From Pseudomonas xionganensis (GTDB lineage: Bacteria; Pseudomonadota; Gammaproteobacteria; Pseudomonadales; Pseudomonadaceae), in contig NZ_WKJZ01000001.1 in NCBI RefSeq assembly GCF_009763245.1, positions 2,122,841-2,186,840 of the forward strand: 64,000 nt of DNA, in the 5' to 3' direction. Below the pieces are notes generated by a model. The model did no database searches. It worked only from the letters and a program-made list of their open reading frames with translations, and was not told where the DNA came from. The stretch's first letter is position 1. Each line of letters opens with the position of its first letter. Shown here piece after piece: positions 56,116 through 64,000 of this stretch. A program made the translations under genes and the position numbers.

Positions 56116-57468
56116 TCAACGCTCACGCAGGGCCTCGGAGCGAGCCTTGAGTACGGGTTTGAGCAGGTAGTCCAGCACGCTTTTCTCGCCGGTGATGATA
56201 TCCACCGTAGCCACCATGCCGGGGATGATCAGCAGCGGATGCTCCTCGCTACCCAGGTGGCTTTTATCGGTGCGCACCTGAATCAGGTAGAAGCTGTTGC
56301 CTTCTTCGTCGGTGATGGTGTCGGCGCTGATCAGCTCCAGATTGGCTTTCAGGCCTCCATAGATGGTGAAGTCGTAGGCGCTGAACTTGACCATGGCCTT
56401 CTGTCCGGGGTGCAGGAACGCCACGTCCTGGGGGCGAACCTTGGCTTCTATCAGCAGGCTGTCGTCCAGCGGCACGATTTCCAGCATGTCATTGCCGGGC
56501 TGCACTACGCCACCGATGGTGTTGACCTTGAGCTGTTTGATCACTCCGCGCACGGGGGAAACCACGGTGGTGCGGCTGACCCGATCCTGAATGGCGACGC
56601 TGGTGGCGTTGATCTTCTGCAATTCCGTGCGCGCATCATTGAGTTCGCGGAAGGCCTCCGAGCGAAAGGCCAGCTCGGATTCCTCTATTTTGCTCTTGAT
56701 CTCGGCCATGGCCGATTCGGCGCGAGGAATGGCCAGGTTGGTGGCATCCAGGGAGCCACGCAGCTCCACCATGCTGCGCCGCAGACGGAGGATCTCCACT
56801 TCGGAAATGGCGCCGGAGGCCACCAGCGGCTGGGACATGTTCAACTCTTGCTGAACCAGGCCGAGGCTTGAGCGGTACTGTTGTGCCTTGGCGCGAAATT
56901 CGGCCAGCTCCTGGGTCTTTTGCCGAAGCTGTTCGCCCAGGGTGCGCTGTTCGCTTTGCAGGCGTCCCTGGCGAGAGCGGTACAGGGCCAGCTCATCTTC
57001 GGCCAGCTGTGGTGCCTGGCTCAGAATCTCTTGCGGCATGGCGATAGAGCGGCCTTCGGCTTCGGCAGTCAGGCGCTCGATACGGGCGATCAAGGCCAGC
57101 CGATCGGCTTCGGCCTCGCCCTGATTGGAAAGAAAGCGGGTGTCATCCAGGCGCATCAGCACATCACCCTTTTCCACCACCTGCCCTTCGCGCACGAAAA
57201 TATCGGTGACGATACCGCCTTCAAGGTTCTGGATCACCTGCACCTTGCTGGAGGGAATGGCCTTGCCTTCGCCGGTGGTGACTTCTTCCAGGACGGCGAA
57301 ATTGGCCCACAACAGAGCGGTAATCAGGCAGGCGCTGACTACCCAGACCGTTACCCGGGTAAACCAGGGGGAGTCCTCCAGAATGGCGCCGTCGACTTCC
57401 GGCATAAACGCGGTATCCTGCTTGTGTTCGCGCAGGCTGCGAAAATACTGGCCGAGTGAAAGGCTCAT
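56116..57468 (-). CDS. lapC: Type I secretion membrane fusion protein (HlyD family, LapC-like)
   Basis: 450-aa periplasmic adaptor. One membrane helix at about 38-60 (VTVWVVSACLITALLWANFAVL region) is followed by the lipoyl half-motif VIQNLEGGIVTDIFVREGQVV, a long helical hairpin (residues about 120-290) and the C-terminal beta domain with VSPVRGVIKQLKVNTIGGVV. It links the ABC protein LapB to the outer-membrane pore LapE for one-step export of a large adhesin. AGGAG lies before ATG 57468. Last gene of the lapE-lapB-lapC unit, ten bases after lapB. Confidence 0.9.
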   Translation of the reverse strand: MSLSLGQYFRSLREHKQDTAFMPEVDGAILEDSPWFTRVTVWVVSACLITALLWANFAVLEEVTTGEGKAIPSSKVQVIQNLEGGIVTDIFVREGQVVEKGDVLMRLDDTRFLSNQGEAEADRLALIARIERLTAEAEGRSIAMPQEILSQAPQLAEDELALYRSRQGRLQSEQRTLGEQLRQKTQELAEFRAKAQQYRSSLGLVQQELNMSQPLVASGAISEVEILRLRRSMVELRGSLDATNLAIPRAESAMAEIKSKIEESELAFRSEAFRELNDARTELQKINATSVAIQDRVSRTTVVSPVRGVIKQLKVNTIGGVVQPGNDMLEIVPLDDSLLIEAKVRPQDVAFLHPGQKAMVKFSAYDFTIYGGLKANLELISADTITDEEGNSFYLIQVRTDKSHLGSEEHPLLIIPGMVATVDIITGEKSVLDYLLKPVLKARSEALRER

Positions 57469-57478
57469 GGCATGACTC

Positions 57479-59638
57479 CTACACGGCCGCCGGGCCGACC
57501 CGGCCTTTGCGCAGGGCTTCGATAACCGCTTCTTTCGGGCCGTCGGCAACGATATGGCCGTTATCCAGCACGATCAGGCGATCGACCAGGCTGAGCATGG
57601 AGGCGCGGTGGGTGATCAGTAAAAGGGTCTTGCCCTGGGCGCAGGCCTGCAAGCGGGTACGCAGGATATCTTCGCTGGTGTTGTCCATTGAGCTGGTGGG
57701 CTCGTCGAGCAACAGAATGGGCGGGTCGAGCAGCAGGGAGCGGGCCAGCAGTACGGCCTGGCGCTGACCGCTGGAGAGCAGCTGGCCACGTTCGCCGACT
57801 GGCCGATCGAAGCCCTGGGGATGTTGCCGGGCCAGGTCGACGACCCCGGTCATCTCCGCGACTTCCAGCATGCGTGTGTCGCTGACGTAGCGGGCCCCCA
57901 GCATCAGGTTGTCACGCAGGCTGCCGGCCAGCAGCGGCAGGTCATGGGCCACATAGCCGATCTGGTGACGCAGATCGGCGACATCGAGTTGGCGCAGGTC
58001 GATGTTGTCGAGCAGGATCTGCCCCTCGTCGGCACTGTAGAAGGCCATCAGCAGGCGGGCCAGGGTGCTCTTGCCCGAGCCGTTACGGCCGATGATGCCG
58101 ACCCGCTCACCCGCGTTCAGGCGCAGGCTGACATTGGCCAGGGCCGGGGTGCTCTGGCCCGGGTAGCTGAAGGTGACCTGGCGCAGCTCCAGGGCACCCT
58201 GCAGTTGGGTTCTGTCCAGTGGGCGCTGCTTGGGCTGGCGCTCCTGGGGCAGGGCCATCAGCGCATCGGTGCTGGTCATGGTCAGACGCGCTTGCTGATA
58301 GCGGGTGATCAGCCCGGCGATCTGCCCCAGGGGCGCAAGAATACGGCTGCCGAGCATGTAGCAGGCCACCAGGGCGCCAACGCTGAGGTTGCCGGCGATG
58401 ATGCTGTAGACCCCGGCGACTATGGTGGCCATACCGGCGAACTGCTGGAAAAACTGCGTGCCGTTGGTGGCCATGGCCGCCAGGGAGCGGGCATGAATAT
58501 CCAGGCGGGTGAGGGCGCCGTGGGTTTTTTCCCACTGGTGCTGGCGCTCGCTTTCAGCGCTGCAGGCTTTCAGGGTTTCCAGGCCGCTGAGGGTTTCGAT
58601 CAGCAGGGCCTGACGCTGGGAGGCCAGTTGCAGACTCTTTTCCACGGTATTGCGCAGGCGCGTCTGGATCACGAAGGCGTACAGGGCGGTGATGGGGAAC
58701 GCCAATAGGGGGATCAGTACCAGCCAATCGCCGATCAACCAGATCACCGCAATCATCAGGAAGGAAAAGGGCAGGTCGATCAGGCTGGTCAGGGTGACGG
58801 CGGTGAGAAATTCGCGCAGTCCCTGAAAGTCATGGATGCTCTGGGCAAAGCCGCCTACCGTGGCGGGGCGCGCCTTCATCGACATGCCGGTAATGCGCTC
58901 GAACAGGGTGGCAGACAGCACCACATCGGTCTTCTTGCCGGCGGTATCCAGCAAGTGGGCGCGCAGGATCTTCAGCAGCAGCTCAAAACCCATGGCCAGA
59001 AACAGGCCGATGGCCAATACCCAGAGTGTGGCGGTGGCCTGATTGGGTACCACGCGGTCGTAGGTCTGCATGACAAACAGCGGCACCATCAGACCCAGCA
59101 GGTTGATCAGCAGGCTGGCCAGCAGGGCGTCGGTGTAGAGCCAGCGAGACAGTTTCAGGGTGTCACGGAACCAGGCTTCTATGCGCGGGACGAGTGGAGT
59201 ACGGGTTTCTTCCAGTTCATGCCGGGGGCGGGCGAAGAAGGCCTGGCCGCTGTATTCGCTGGCCAGTTGTTCACGGGCTACCCATTGGGCGCCGCCATCG
59301 GCCTCGCAGGGCAGAATCTGCGCCTGGTTCTTGGGGCCCCACTGACGCAGTACCGCACTGCGGCCATCCTTCAGGAGCAAGAGTACCGGCAGGTTGAGCG
59401 GGGAAATACTGGCAAGGTCACGTCGCAGCAAACGTCCTTGCAAGCCCGCCCGGGCCGCTGCCCGGGGCAGCAGCTCGGGAGACAGGCATTGCTCGGGCAT
59501 GGGTAGGCCTGCACTCAGGCTGCCACGACTGGCCGAACAGCCGTGGAGCTTGCACAGGATCAACAGGCCATCGAGCAGCGGGTCGTCATGACTCAGACGC
59601 GGATCGCTGGATGACCCTGGCCGCTCCATGGTGGTCAA
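57479..59638 (-). CDS. lapB: Type I secretion ABC transporter (LapB-like) with degenerate C39-type domain
   Basis: 719-aa protein. The N-terminal 130 residues form a C39-like domain (LLDGLLILCKLHGCSASRGS) without the classic peptidase triad, as in RTX adhesin exporters; then a membrane domain (about 160-450) and the ATPase with Walker A GRNGSGKST near 516, signature LSSGQRQ near 618 and Walker B ILLLDEPTSSMD. The signature has SS instead of SG, common in this branch. GGAGG lies eight bases before TTG 59638 and 17 bases before ATG 59629, so the TTG start is favoured. It follows lapE with a 19-base gap. Confidence 0.9.
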   Translation of the reverse strand: MTTMERPGSSSDPRLSHDDPLLDGLLILCKLHGCSASRGSLSAGLPMPEQCLSPELLPRAAARAGLQGRLLRRDLASISPLNLPVLLLLKDGRSAVLRQWGPKNQAQILPCEADGGAQWVAREQLASEYSGQAFFARPRHELEETRTPLVPRIEAWFRDTLKLSRWLYTDALLASLLINLLGLMVPLFVMQTYDRVVPNQATATLWVLAIGLFLAMGFELLLKILRAHLLDTAGKKTDVVLSATLFERITGMSMKARPATVGGFAQSIHDFQGLREFLTAVTLTSLIDLPFSFLMIAVIWLIGDWLVLIPLLAFPITALYAFVIQTRLRNTVEKSLQLASQRQALLIETLSGLETLKACSAESERQHQWEKTHGALTRLDIHARSLAAMATNGTQFFQQFAGMATIVAGVYSIIAGNLSVGALVACYMLGSRILAPLGQIAGLITRYQQARLTMTSTDALMALPQERQPKQRPLDRTQLQGALELRQVTFSYPGQSTPALANVSLRLNAGERVGIIGRNGSGKSTLARLLMAFYSADEGQILLDNIDLRQLDVADLRHQIGYVAHDLPLLAGSLRDNLMLGARYVSDTRMLEVAEMTGVVDLARQHPQGFDRPVGERGQLLSSGQRQAVLLARSLLLDPPILLLDEPTSSMDNTSEDILRTRLQACAQGKTLLLITHRASMLSLVDRLIVLDNGHIVADGPKEAVIEALRKGRVGPAAV

Positions 59639-59657
59639 GGTCTACACCTCCTCAGAC

Positions 59658-61013
59658 TTACTTCATGTCGGGTAGACGCGCTTCGCTCTTCACTTCGCTA
59701 AGGGCCACGGCTTCGGCCGGCACCACGACCTGCTGTTGGCGCAGCAGCTCACCCATGGCGGCAATCACCCGGTACATGGAGAACTCTTCAAGAAAGCGCA
59801 CCTCTGTGTAGCGCCGGTTGGCGGTGAACAGTTCGTTTTCACTGTCCAGCAGGTCGAGCAGGGTGCGCTGGCCGAGGCTGAACTGCTGCTGGTAGGCCTC
59901 TCGTACTCGCGCGGTGTAGTCGGCATAGTCGCGGGCGGTGGGGGTCTGCTGGCTGGCGTTCTCCATGGCGTTCCAGGCCAGGGCAAGGTTCTCGTTGAGT
60001 ACCCGCAGGGCGTTGTTGCGAATATCCATGGACTCGTTGATCTGATGCGCGGCGCCCTGCAGGCGTGCCTTGTCGCGCATGCCGTTGAACAGGTTGTAGT
60101 TCATCACCACGGCGGCACGCCAGCTGTTGTCATGGCCGCCAATACCCTGGGTGTTGTCATTGGCATTGGCTGCCAGCTCCAGATCCAGGCGCGGATAGAA
60201 GGGTGACTTGGCCACTTCATACTGCTTCTCGGCAGCATGCACATCGGCCTGTGCCGATTTCAGGAAGGGGTTGTTCTCCATCACCATCGAACGGGCGCTG
60301 TCCAGTGTTTCCGGCAGCGTGCCCTTGACCGATGCCGGTGACTGCAATTCGCTGGGCATGCGGCCAACGGCACTGAAGAAATTGGCTTCGGCATCTGCCA
60401 GGTTGACCTGTTCGGTGTAGAAGTTGTTCTGTGCCAGGGCCAGACGGGCTTCGGACTGATCAAGGTCGGCCGTGCTGCCTACCCCTTGCTGGCTGCGCAG
60501 GGCGATCTGGTCGTTGATGCGTTGGTGAGCCTGCAGGTTATTGCGGGCCAGTTCGAGCATTTCCCGGCGCATCAAGACATCCAGGTAAACCTCCACGGTA
60601 CGCAGTGCCAGGCTCTCGGAGGTGCCGAGCAGACGATAGGCGCGCGAATTCACCACGGCCTGGGTGCGCGCCACTTCGTTAGGTGTATTGAATCCGTCAA
60701 ACAGCATCTGCCGCAGGCGCAGTTCCGAGGTGCCATAGGTCAGGGTCTCGGTATTGTGACTGTCGACTCCGCGAGTGCTGGGGCTGTCGGTGTATTCCCG
60801 GCCATAGCCCACCAGCAGGTCGACGGTGGGCAGGTAGCCACCCTTGGCGATCTTCACCTCTTCATCGGAGGAGAGTCGATTGTTGACGCCAGCATGCACC
60901 TCGGGATGGTTATCCAGGGTGCTCTGAATCGCTTCCGAGAGGTTCATGGCCTGCACCTGTGTGCATGCCATGGCCAAGGCAATGCTGGCCCATAGAGGGT
61001 TAAGTGCGCGCAT
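59658..61013 (-). CDS. lapE: TolC-like outer-membrane protein (LapE-like)
   Basis: 451-aa precursor with a signal peptide (residues 1-22, ending VQA). The mature part has two repeats of the TolC family: LSEAIQSTLDNHPEV with a long helix, and QFSLGQRTLLDLLDSENELFTA, the most conserved motif of the type I secretion TolC branch. In LapA systems this pore holds the retention module of the adhesin. Comes first in the lapE-lapB-lapC unit; AAGGAG precedes ATG 61013. Divergent from the retention-module gene at 61365. Confidence 0.92.
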   Translation of the reverse strand: MRALNPLWASIALAMACTQVQAMNLSEAIQSTLDNHPEVHAGVNNRLSSDEEVKIAKGGYLPTVDLLVGYGREYTDSPSTRGVDSHNTETLTYGTSELRLRQMLFDGFNTPNEVARTQAVVNSRAYRLLGTSESLALRTVEVYLDVLMRREMLELARNNLQAHQRINDQIALRSQQGVGSTADLDQSEARLALAQNNFYTEQVNLADAEANFFSAVGRMPSELQSPASVKGTLPETLDSARSMVMENNPFLKSAQADVHAAEKQYEVAKSPFYPRLDLELAANANDNTQGIGGHDNSWRAAVVMNYNLFNGMRDKARLQGAAHQINESMDIRNNALRVLNENLALAWNAMENASQQTPTARDYADYTARVREAYQQQFSLGQRTLLDLLDSENELFTANRRYTEVRFLEEFSMYRVIAAMGELLRQQQVVVPAEAVALSEVKSEARLPDMK

Positions 61014-61364
61014 TTGGTGACACTCCTTTTCGATGTTCTAAGTCCGGTCGCCAAAATAATGGCTTATCAGAAAGGTAAACGTGGCTGCGGATCCAACTGC
61101 ATGGCTGTGATCAACATTAGTTGTAGCTTAGAAAAGTTGATTACACAGGTTATGAAGAAAAAATCTTATGCACATGGTCTTGATGGAGGCATGGTGATAT
61201 GGCGGATATGTGGTAATCAAACGGGTGATGTGAACAGCGCGTTCTGATCCTTTATGACGCGCAGTAAAAACCAGGCAAATCTGGTGTGCGGCGATGTGTG
61301 GAGCTTGGCGTCGTGGCGTGCAGACAGTGTCTACCTGATCACCGGCCGGAGCGAGGGTGCAGCG
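61014..61364. promoter_or_regulatory. Divergent control region between lapE and the short retention-module gene
   Basis: 351 bases with low GC for this genome and no convincing gene. A 21-base element GTCGCCAAAATAATGGCTTA (61047-61066) and an A/T-rich segment at 61129-61173 (TAGAAAAGTTGATTAC onwards) recur with the same spacing upstream of the giant adhesin at 62489 and 62570. They are thus good candidates for promoter or activator sites of both retention-module genes. A 77-codon frame at 61014-61247 has no ribosome-binding site and is not considered real. Confidence 0.6.
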
Positions 61365-62369
61365 ATGACGGGAATAAGCGCAGAAGTGAGTCTTGTTGTC
61401 GGTCAGGCCCATGCACTGACAAGTGAGGGCGCAAGCAGGGATTTGGCCCAAGGCACTCAGGTGTCGGCGGGTGAGCAGCTGATCGCCGGGGAGTCGGGTG
61501 CTGTTGTGTTGCTGATGTCGGATGGTATGCGCGTGATCTTGGCCCACGGCAGTGGTACCGAGGGACGCGCGGCACAGCTGGAAACTGCAGATTTGTCGCA
61601 GGCGTATTCTGCCTTGCAGCAGGAGCCTGACCCTCATCATGCCCTGGCAGTTCCGCAGGCCATTGATCATGTGCTGTTTCTGATAGAGCAAACCAATGGC
61701 GAGATCATGGGTGCCAGGTTGGATTATCCGGTGGCTCTCGCTGTTACGGACTCTTTCCACCCACGTCAGTATGAAGCTGTGATGGGGCAGTTATTCGATG
61801 GTCAGGTCGAAACCTATTTCATCAAGGCCGGCATGCTTTTCTACAGTGATTTTGGCTGGCCGATTGACCCTCTCGACCCCGGGCTTGGTGCTGAGGCCTA
61901 TCTCAACGTCATTGACGCGGGCCCTTATGCGGGTAGTCCATTGTCTTTTAGTGGCGTGGAGTTTGCGTTGCTTGAGGGCGACCAGGCTTTCCTACTAGGG
62001 GAAGATGGATTTACCAATACAGGCGCCGCGATAGCCGACACTGCATTTCGGCCTGAACAGGTCATGCATGTCGTCGATGTGGCGGCACTAGGGTTCCTAA
62101 GTGCCGATGATTTACTTCTGCATACCGAAACATCTAGCGGCAGGATTGATCTTGATGCCCTGCTAGAGTCCAGCCTTGGTTTGCAGGGTGGGCAGGTTGA
62201 TGAATCTGCCGTACGCATCAGTGCTGTTGAGAGTGGAGCGCTATTGGAGGTCGATATGGGGGAAACCTCAGGTGGATTTGTCGCGTTGGCCACCCTTGGA
62301 AATTTATCTGCTGGTGATCAGGTCATTTTGCTCTTGGGCGGCAGTGAGCATTCGATAGCTGTTACTTGA
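61365..62369 (+). CDS. Short retention-module protein with type I secretion-like C-terminus (unrecognised family)
   Basis: 334 aa from ATG 61365. The first 63 residues align without gaps to the LapA N-terminus at 62869 (24 identities by hand, including VVG at 11-13, AGEQ at 35-38 and MS-G at 51-54), so this is a LapA-type retention module. No TAAG or other di-alanine LapG site is present; the corresponding place reads DPHHALAVPQ. Residues about 115-255 are unrecognised. The end (IDLDALLESSLG, then GGFVALATLGNLSAGDQVIL, then HSIAV) resembles type I secretion target domains of RTX adhesins. No repeats or cysteine. GAGGGT lies seven bases before 61365; the ATG at 61254 lacks a site and would add a cysteine-bearing head. 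GC content is lower than its neighbours. Confidence 0.75.
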   Translation: MTGISAEVSLVVGQAHALTSEGASRDLAQGTQVSAGEQLIAGESGAVVLLMSDGMRVILAHGSGTEGRAAQLETADLSQAYSALQQEPDPHHALAVPQAIDHVLFLIEQTNGEIMGARLDYPVALAVTDSFHPRQYEAVMGQLFDGQVETYFIKAGMLFYSDFGWPIDPLDPGLGAEAYLNVIDAGPYAGSPLSFSGVEFALLEGDQAFLLGEDGFTNTGAAIADTAFRPEQVMHVVDVAALGFLSADDLLLHTETSSGRIDLDALLESSLGLQGGQVDESAVRISAVESGALLEVDMGETSGGFVALATLGNLSAGDQVILLLGGSEHSIAVT

Positions 62370-62868
62370 ATGATGGTCCATCGTGTGAGCACGCCGTGTT
62401 GCAGTCTTTTGCGCGGCGATTAGGCCTTAAACCAAGCCAGGGATTGCCCTGGCTTTTTTCATTGGGCGCTGCATCGAAATTATTTACTGTCGCCAAAATT
62501 ATGACTTTTATTGTTGTTTGTTTTGATGTTTGCGTATTTCATTGAATTTACTTGCTTTTCTGATTTTTATAGAAAAATTGGTTAGATCCCTTATTAGGAA
62601 AAGATCTTATGTATCCCCATGAAAACGGCCCATTGTTCTAGTACCCGGCAAGCAGGTGTTTTTGACATATATAGGGCTGGGTTTGAATTGGCGGTTAGTG
62701 CAAAAAAATGAGGTATCAGACGAGATCAAAGAATGTTGCGTCAAATTGTTGTCGAGTAACGGCAGCTTCATGTGATGTGACTTACCTCGGCTAGCGCTTC
62801 AAGTCTTGATGCACTGATCATCTGCATAAATGTCGGCTCGGGTCGGCTGCTGTAGTGAGGATGGAATC
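62370..62868. promoter_or_regulatory. Long leader upstream of the giant adhesin gene
   Basis: 499 bases without a gene. After a terminator (62434-62460), 62461-62640 is markedly A/T-rich. It contains GTCGCCAAAATTATGACTTT (62489-62508) and a 45-base segment from 62570 that match the upstream region of the short retention-module gene. The rest up to the ATG at 62869 carries no clear structure. A promoter here probably responds to c-di-GMP-linked regulators as in other LapA systems, but I could not identify a defined regulator box. Confidence 0.6.
62434..62460 (+). terminator. Terminator after the short retention-module gene
   Basis: AAGCCAGGG (62434-62442) and CCCTGGCTT (62447-62455) form a nine-bp stem with loop ATTG, followed by TTTTC. 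This typical rho-independent terminator shows that the short gene and the giant adhesin are separate transcripts. Confidence 0.93.
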
Positions 62869-64000
62869 ATGGCTACTTTAATTGGTGTCGTCAGTCAGGT
62901 TGTCGGCGAAGTCTATGCGGTAGCAGGCGATGGAACGCGTCGCCCGCTGGTGGAAGGAGATCGTGTCTTTGCCGGTGAGCAGATCGTTACCGGTGCCGCC
63001 GGCGCAATTGCTGTGGCCATGAGCAACGGCCAGCAACTGACCCTTGGTCGCGACAGCAGCCTGACCCTGACTGAGCAGATGCTGGCCTATCGGCCCGATG
63101 CGCAACCCCAGACCGCCGATACCGCACCCGCAGCGCCCAGTGATAATGACTTGACCGATGTCGAGCGCTTGCAGGCCGCGATTGAGGCCGGCGTCGACCC
63201 GACCCTTGAAGGTGAAGCCACCGCAGCCGGTCCGGGCGCCGGTGGTGGTGCCGGTGGAGCGGGGGGCGGCCACTCCTTTGTTCTGCTGAGTGAAACGGGC
63301 GGTGCGCTTGATCCGATCATAGGCTTCCCAACCGAAGGATTGAGCACCGGGCCGGAGTTTCCTGATCCGGATCCGGCGGCTTTACCCGATGACCCTGCTC
63401 CCGAAGTTCCGGATTTTTTCCCAGAAATCGAAGTGATTTATTTTGATGGTCCGCCAAGTAGTGAGGGGCCACAACCAGGGGTGGTGGCCGGTCCAGGCGT
63501 TGTTGATGAGGCCGCTTTGGCTGATGGATCCAACCCGGGCAGCGATGGCGAATTTACCCATGGCACATTGGTGATCAACTCTCCTGACGGCATCTCCAGT
63601 ATCGAAGTGCAAGGTGCTGATGGGGTATGGGTCAATGTGCAAGGGGGAGGTGTTGTTATAGGGGAGTACGGTACCTTGCAGTTTGATGCTGCGGGGAACT
63701 GGGTATACATCCTTACCGACAATACCTTGGACCACAATATTGATAATGCAACTGGTGCAGCTGACCAGGTGGGGGAAAGCTTCCTGATCCGAGTTTTTGA
63801 TAACGATGGTGATGTTTCACCAACGGTTAACTTGGATGTTGTTGTGTATGACGATGGTCCAACAGCTGAGCTTGAACTGGTAAGCGGAGCTGCACCGGTC
63901 ATTCATGATGAAACGGCGGGCGTACAGGGCGACACTGATTCGGCCAATCCACTGCCGTTGATGTTTGCAGCCTTGGGCAGTGCCATAGGCTGGTCACAAA
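62869..64000 (+). CDS. lapA: LapA-type giant RTX adhesin, N-terminal part (runs off the window)
   Basis: 377 residues are in the window, open to the end. Residues 1-63 are the retention module (MATLIGVVSQVVGEVYAVAG ...), linked by an acidic helix to TAAG at 118-121, the motif that the periplasmic protease LapG cuts in P. fluorescens LapA (there 107-110). A glycine-rich linker (122-134) and a Pro/Asp-rich stretch follow. From about 260 a beta-sandwich repeat begins (NWVYILTDNTLDHN, VYDDGPTAELEL), then HDETAGVQGD, typical of DUF5801/VCBS-type repeats. GAGGATGGA precedes the ATG. Exported by LapB/LapC/LapE and held at the surface by LapE for biofilm attachment. Repeats and C-terminal secretion signal lie beyond the window. 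Confidence 0.92.
   Translation, partial: MATLIGVVSQVVGEVYAVAGDGTRRPLVEGDRVFAGEQIVTGAAGAIAVAMSNGQQLTLGRDSSLTLTEQMLAYRPDAQPQTADTAPAAPSDNDLTDVERLQAAIEAGVDPTLEGEATAAGPGAGGGAGGAGGGHSFVLLSETGGALDPIIGFPTEGLSTGPEFPDPDPAALPDDPAPEVPDFFPEIEVIYFDGPPSSEGPQPGVVAGPGVVDEAALADGSNPGSDGEFTHGTLVINSPDGISSIEVQGADGVWVNVQGGGVVIGEYGTLQFDAAGNWVYILTDNTLDHNIDNATGAADQVGESFLIRVFDNDGDVSPTVNLDVVVYDDGPTAELELVSGAAPVIHDETAGVQGDTDSANPLPLMFAALGSAIGWSQ

Noticed and set aside
61014..61247. 77-codon plus-strand frame upstream of the short retention-module gene
   Set aside because: No ribosome-binding site, overlaps the lapE promoter, and part of it corresponds to the upstream element shared with lapA.
62489..62505. Possible FleQ box in GTCGCCAAAATTATGAC
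   Set aside because: The outer GTC and GAC fit, but the total length and core differ from the published 14-base pattern; kept only as an unexplained shared element.
62689..62706. Possible sigma54 promoter (TTGGCGGTTAGTGCAA) in the lapA leader
   Set aside because: The distance between the GG and GC elements is eight bases instead of the required ten.

Overview
The window looks like chromosome of a Pseudomonas (sensu lato): GC-rich, with Pseudomonas-type REP palindromes, an apt-anr-hemN-cco(S,I,H,G)-ccoPQON-ccoPQON block in the order known from P. aeruginosa, OprD porin, RlmM, PdxB, AceK and LapA-type adhesin machinery. The species cannot be fixed from the sequence alone. All positions and start choices come from reading the sequence; no database search was run.

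Region by region. 1-4.6 kb: the end of a short-chain dehydrogenase (SDR), a DsbA-like isomerase, a small hypothetical protein, and a two-gene Baeyer-Villiger monooxygenase/SDR operon divergent from a TetR regulator across two 16-bp operator palindromes. 4.7-8.3 kb: a KefB-type antiporter, a diiron-type hydrolase and a NaChBac-like sodium channel flanked by inverted REP elements. 8.4-24 kb: microaerobic respiration: apt, anr, hemN (with an exactly placed Anr box), a TauE/UreH-like protein, ccoS, ccoI, ccoH, ccoG, then two complete cbb3 oxidase operons. The second (ccoN2) has an Anr box that lies inside the first codons of the divergent hydrolase gene. 24-45 kb: housekeeping and Pseudomonas core genes: methyltransferase, an Aer-like receptor, rlmM, tusA, GGCT, DUF3080 lipoprotein, MATE pump, pdxB, NAD-kinase-like protein, ABC exporter, ppnP, exonuclease, HIBADH-like, START protein, OprD porin, DUF5610, glutaredoxin and CheV. 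45-53 kb: tRNA-Pro(CGG), lipoprotein, mobA divergent from moaB-moeA, an EamA exporter, aceK and a TonB-dependent receptor. 53.5-55.4 kb: a 45-aa protein and a second Aer-like receptor with a perfect Anr palindrome upstream. 55.5-64 kb: a DTW-domain tRNA modification enzyme, then a biofilm adhesin locus: lapE-lapB-lapC type I secretion genes on the minus strand, divergent from two plus-strand genes with LapA-type retention modules.

How the genes work together. Anr senses oxygen through four cysteines (15, 18, 24, 117) and probably drives hemN, ccoN2 and the second aer-like gene; ccoGHIS supply copper and assembly functions to the cbb3 oxidases; Aer-like receptors steer cells along oxygen or redox gradients. 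In the adhesin locus, LapB/LapC/LapE would export the giant adhesin whose first 377 residues are present here, including a LapG-type TAAG cleavage motif at residues 118-121.

The most unusual item is the 334-aa protein at 61365-62369. It has a retention-module-like N-terminus aligned without gaps to the LapA N-terminus (24 of 63 identical by hand), lacks the di-alanine LapG site, has a short unrecognised middle, and ends in what resembles a type I secretion target. Its upstream region also resembles that of the giant adhesin, with conserved spacing. It may be a short, non-cleavable partner or competitor of LapA.
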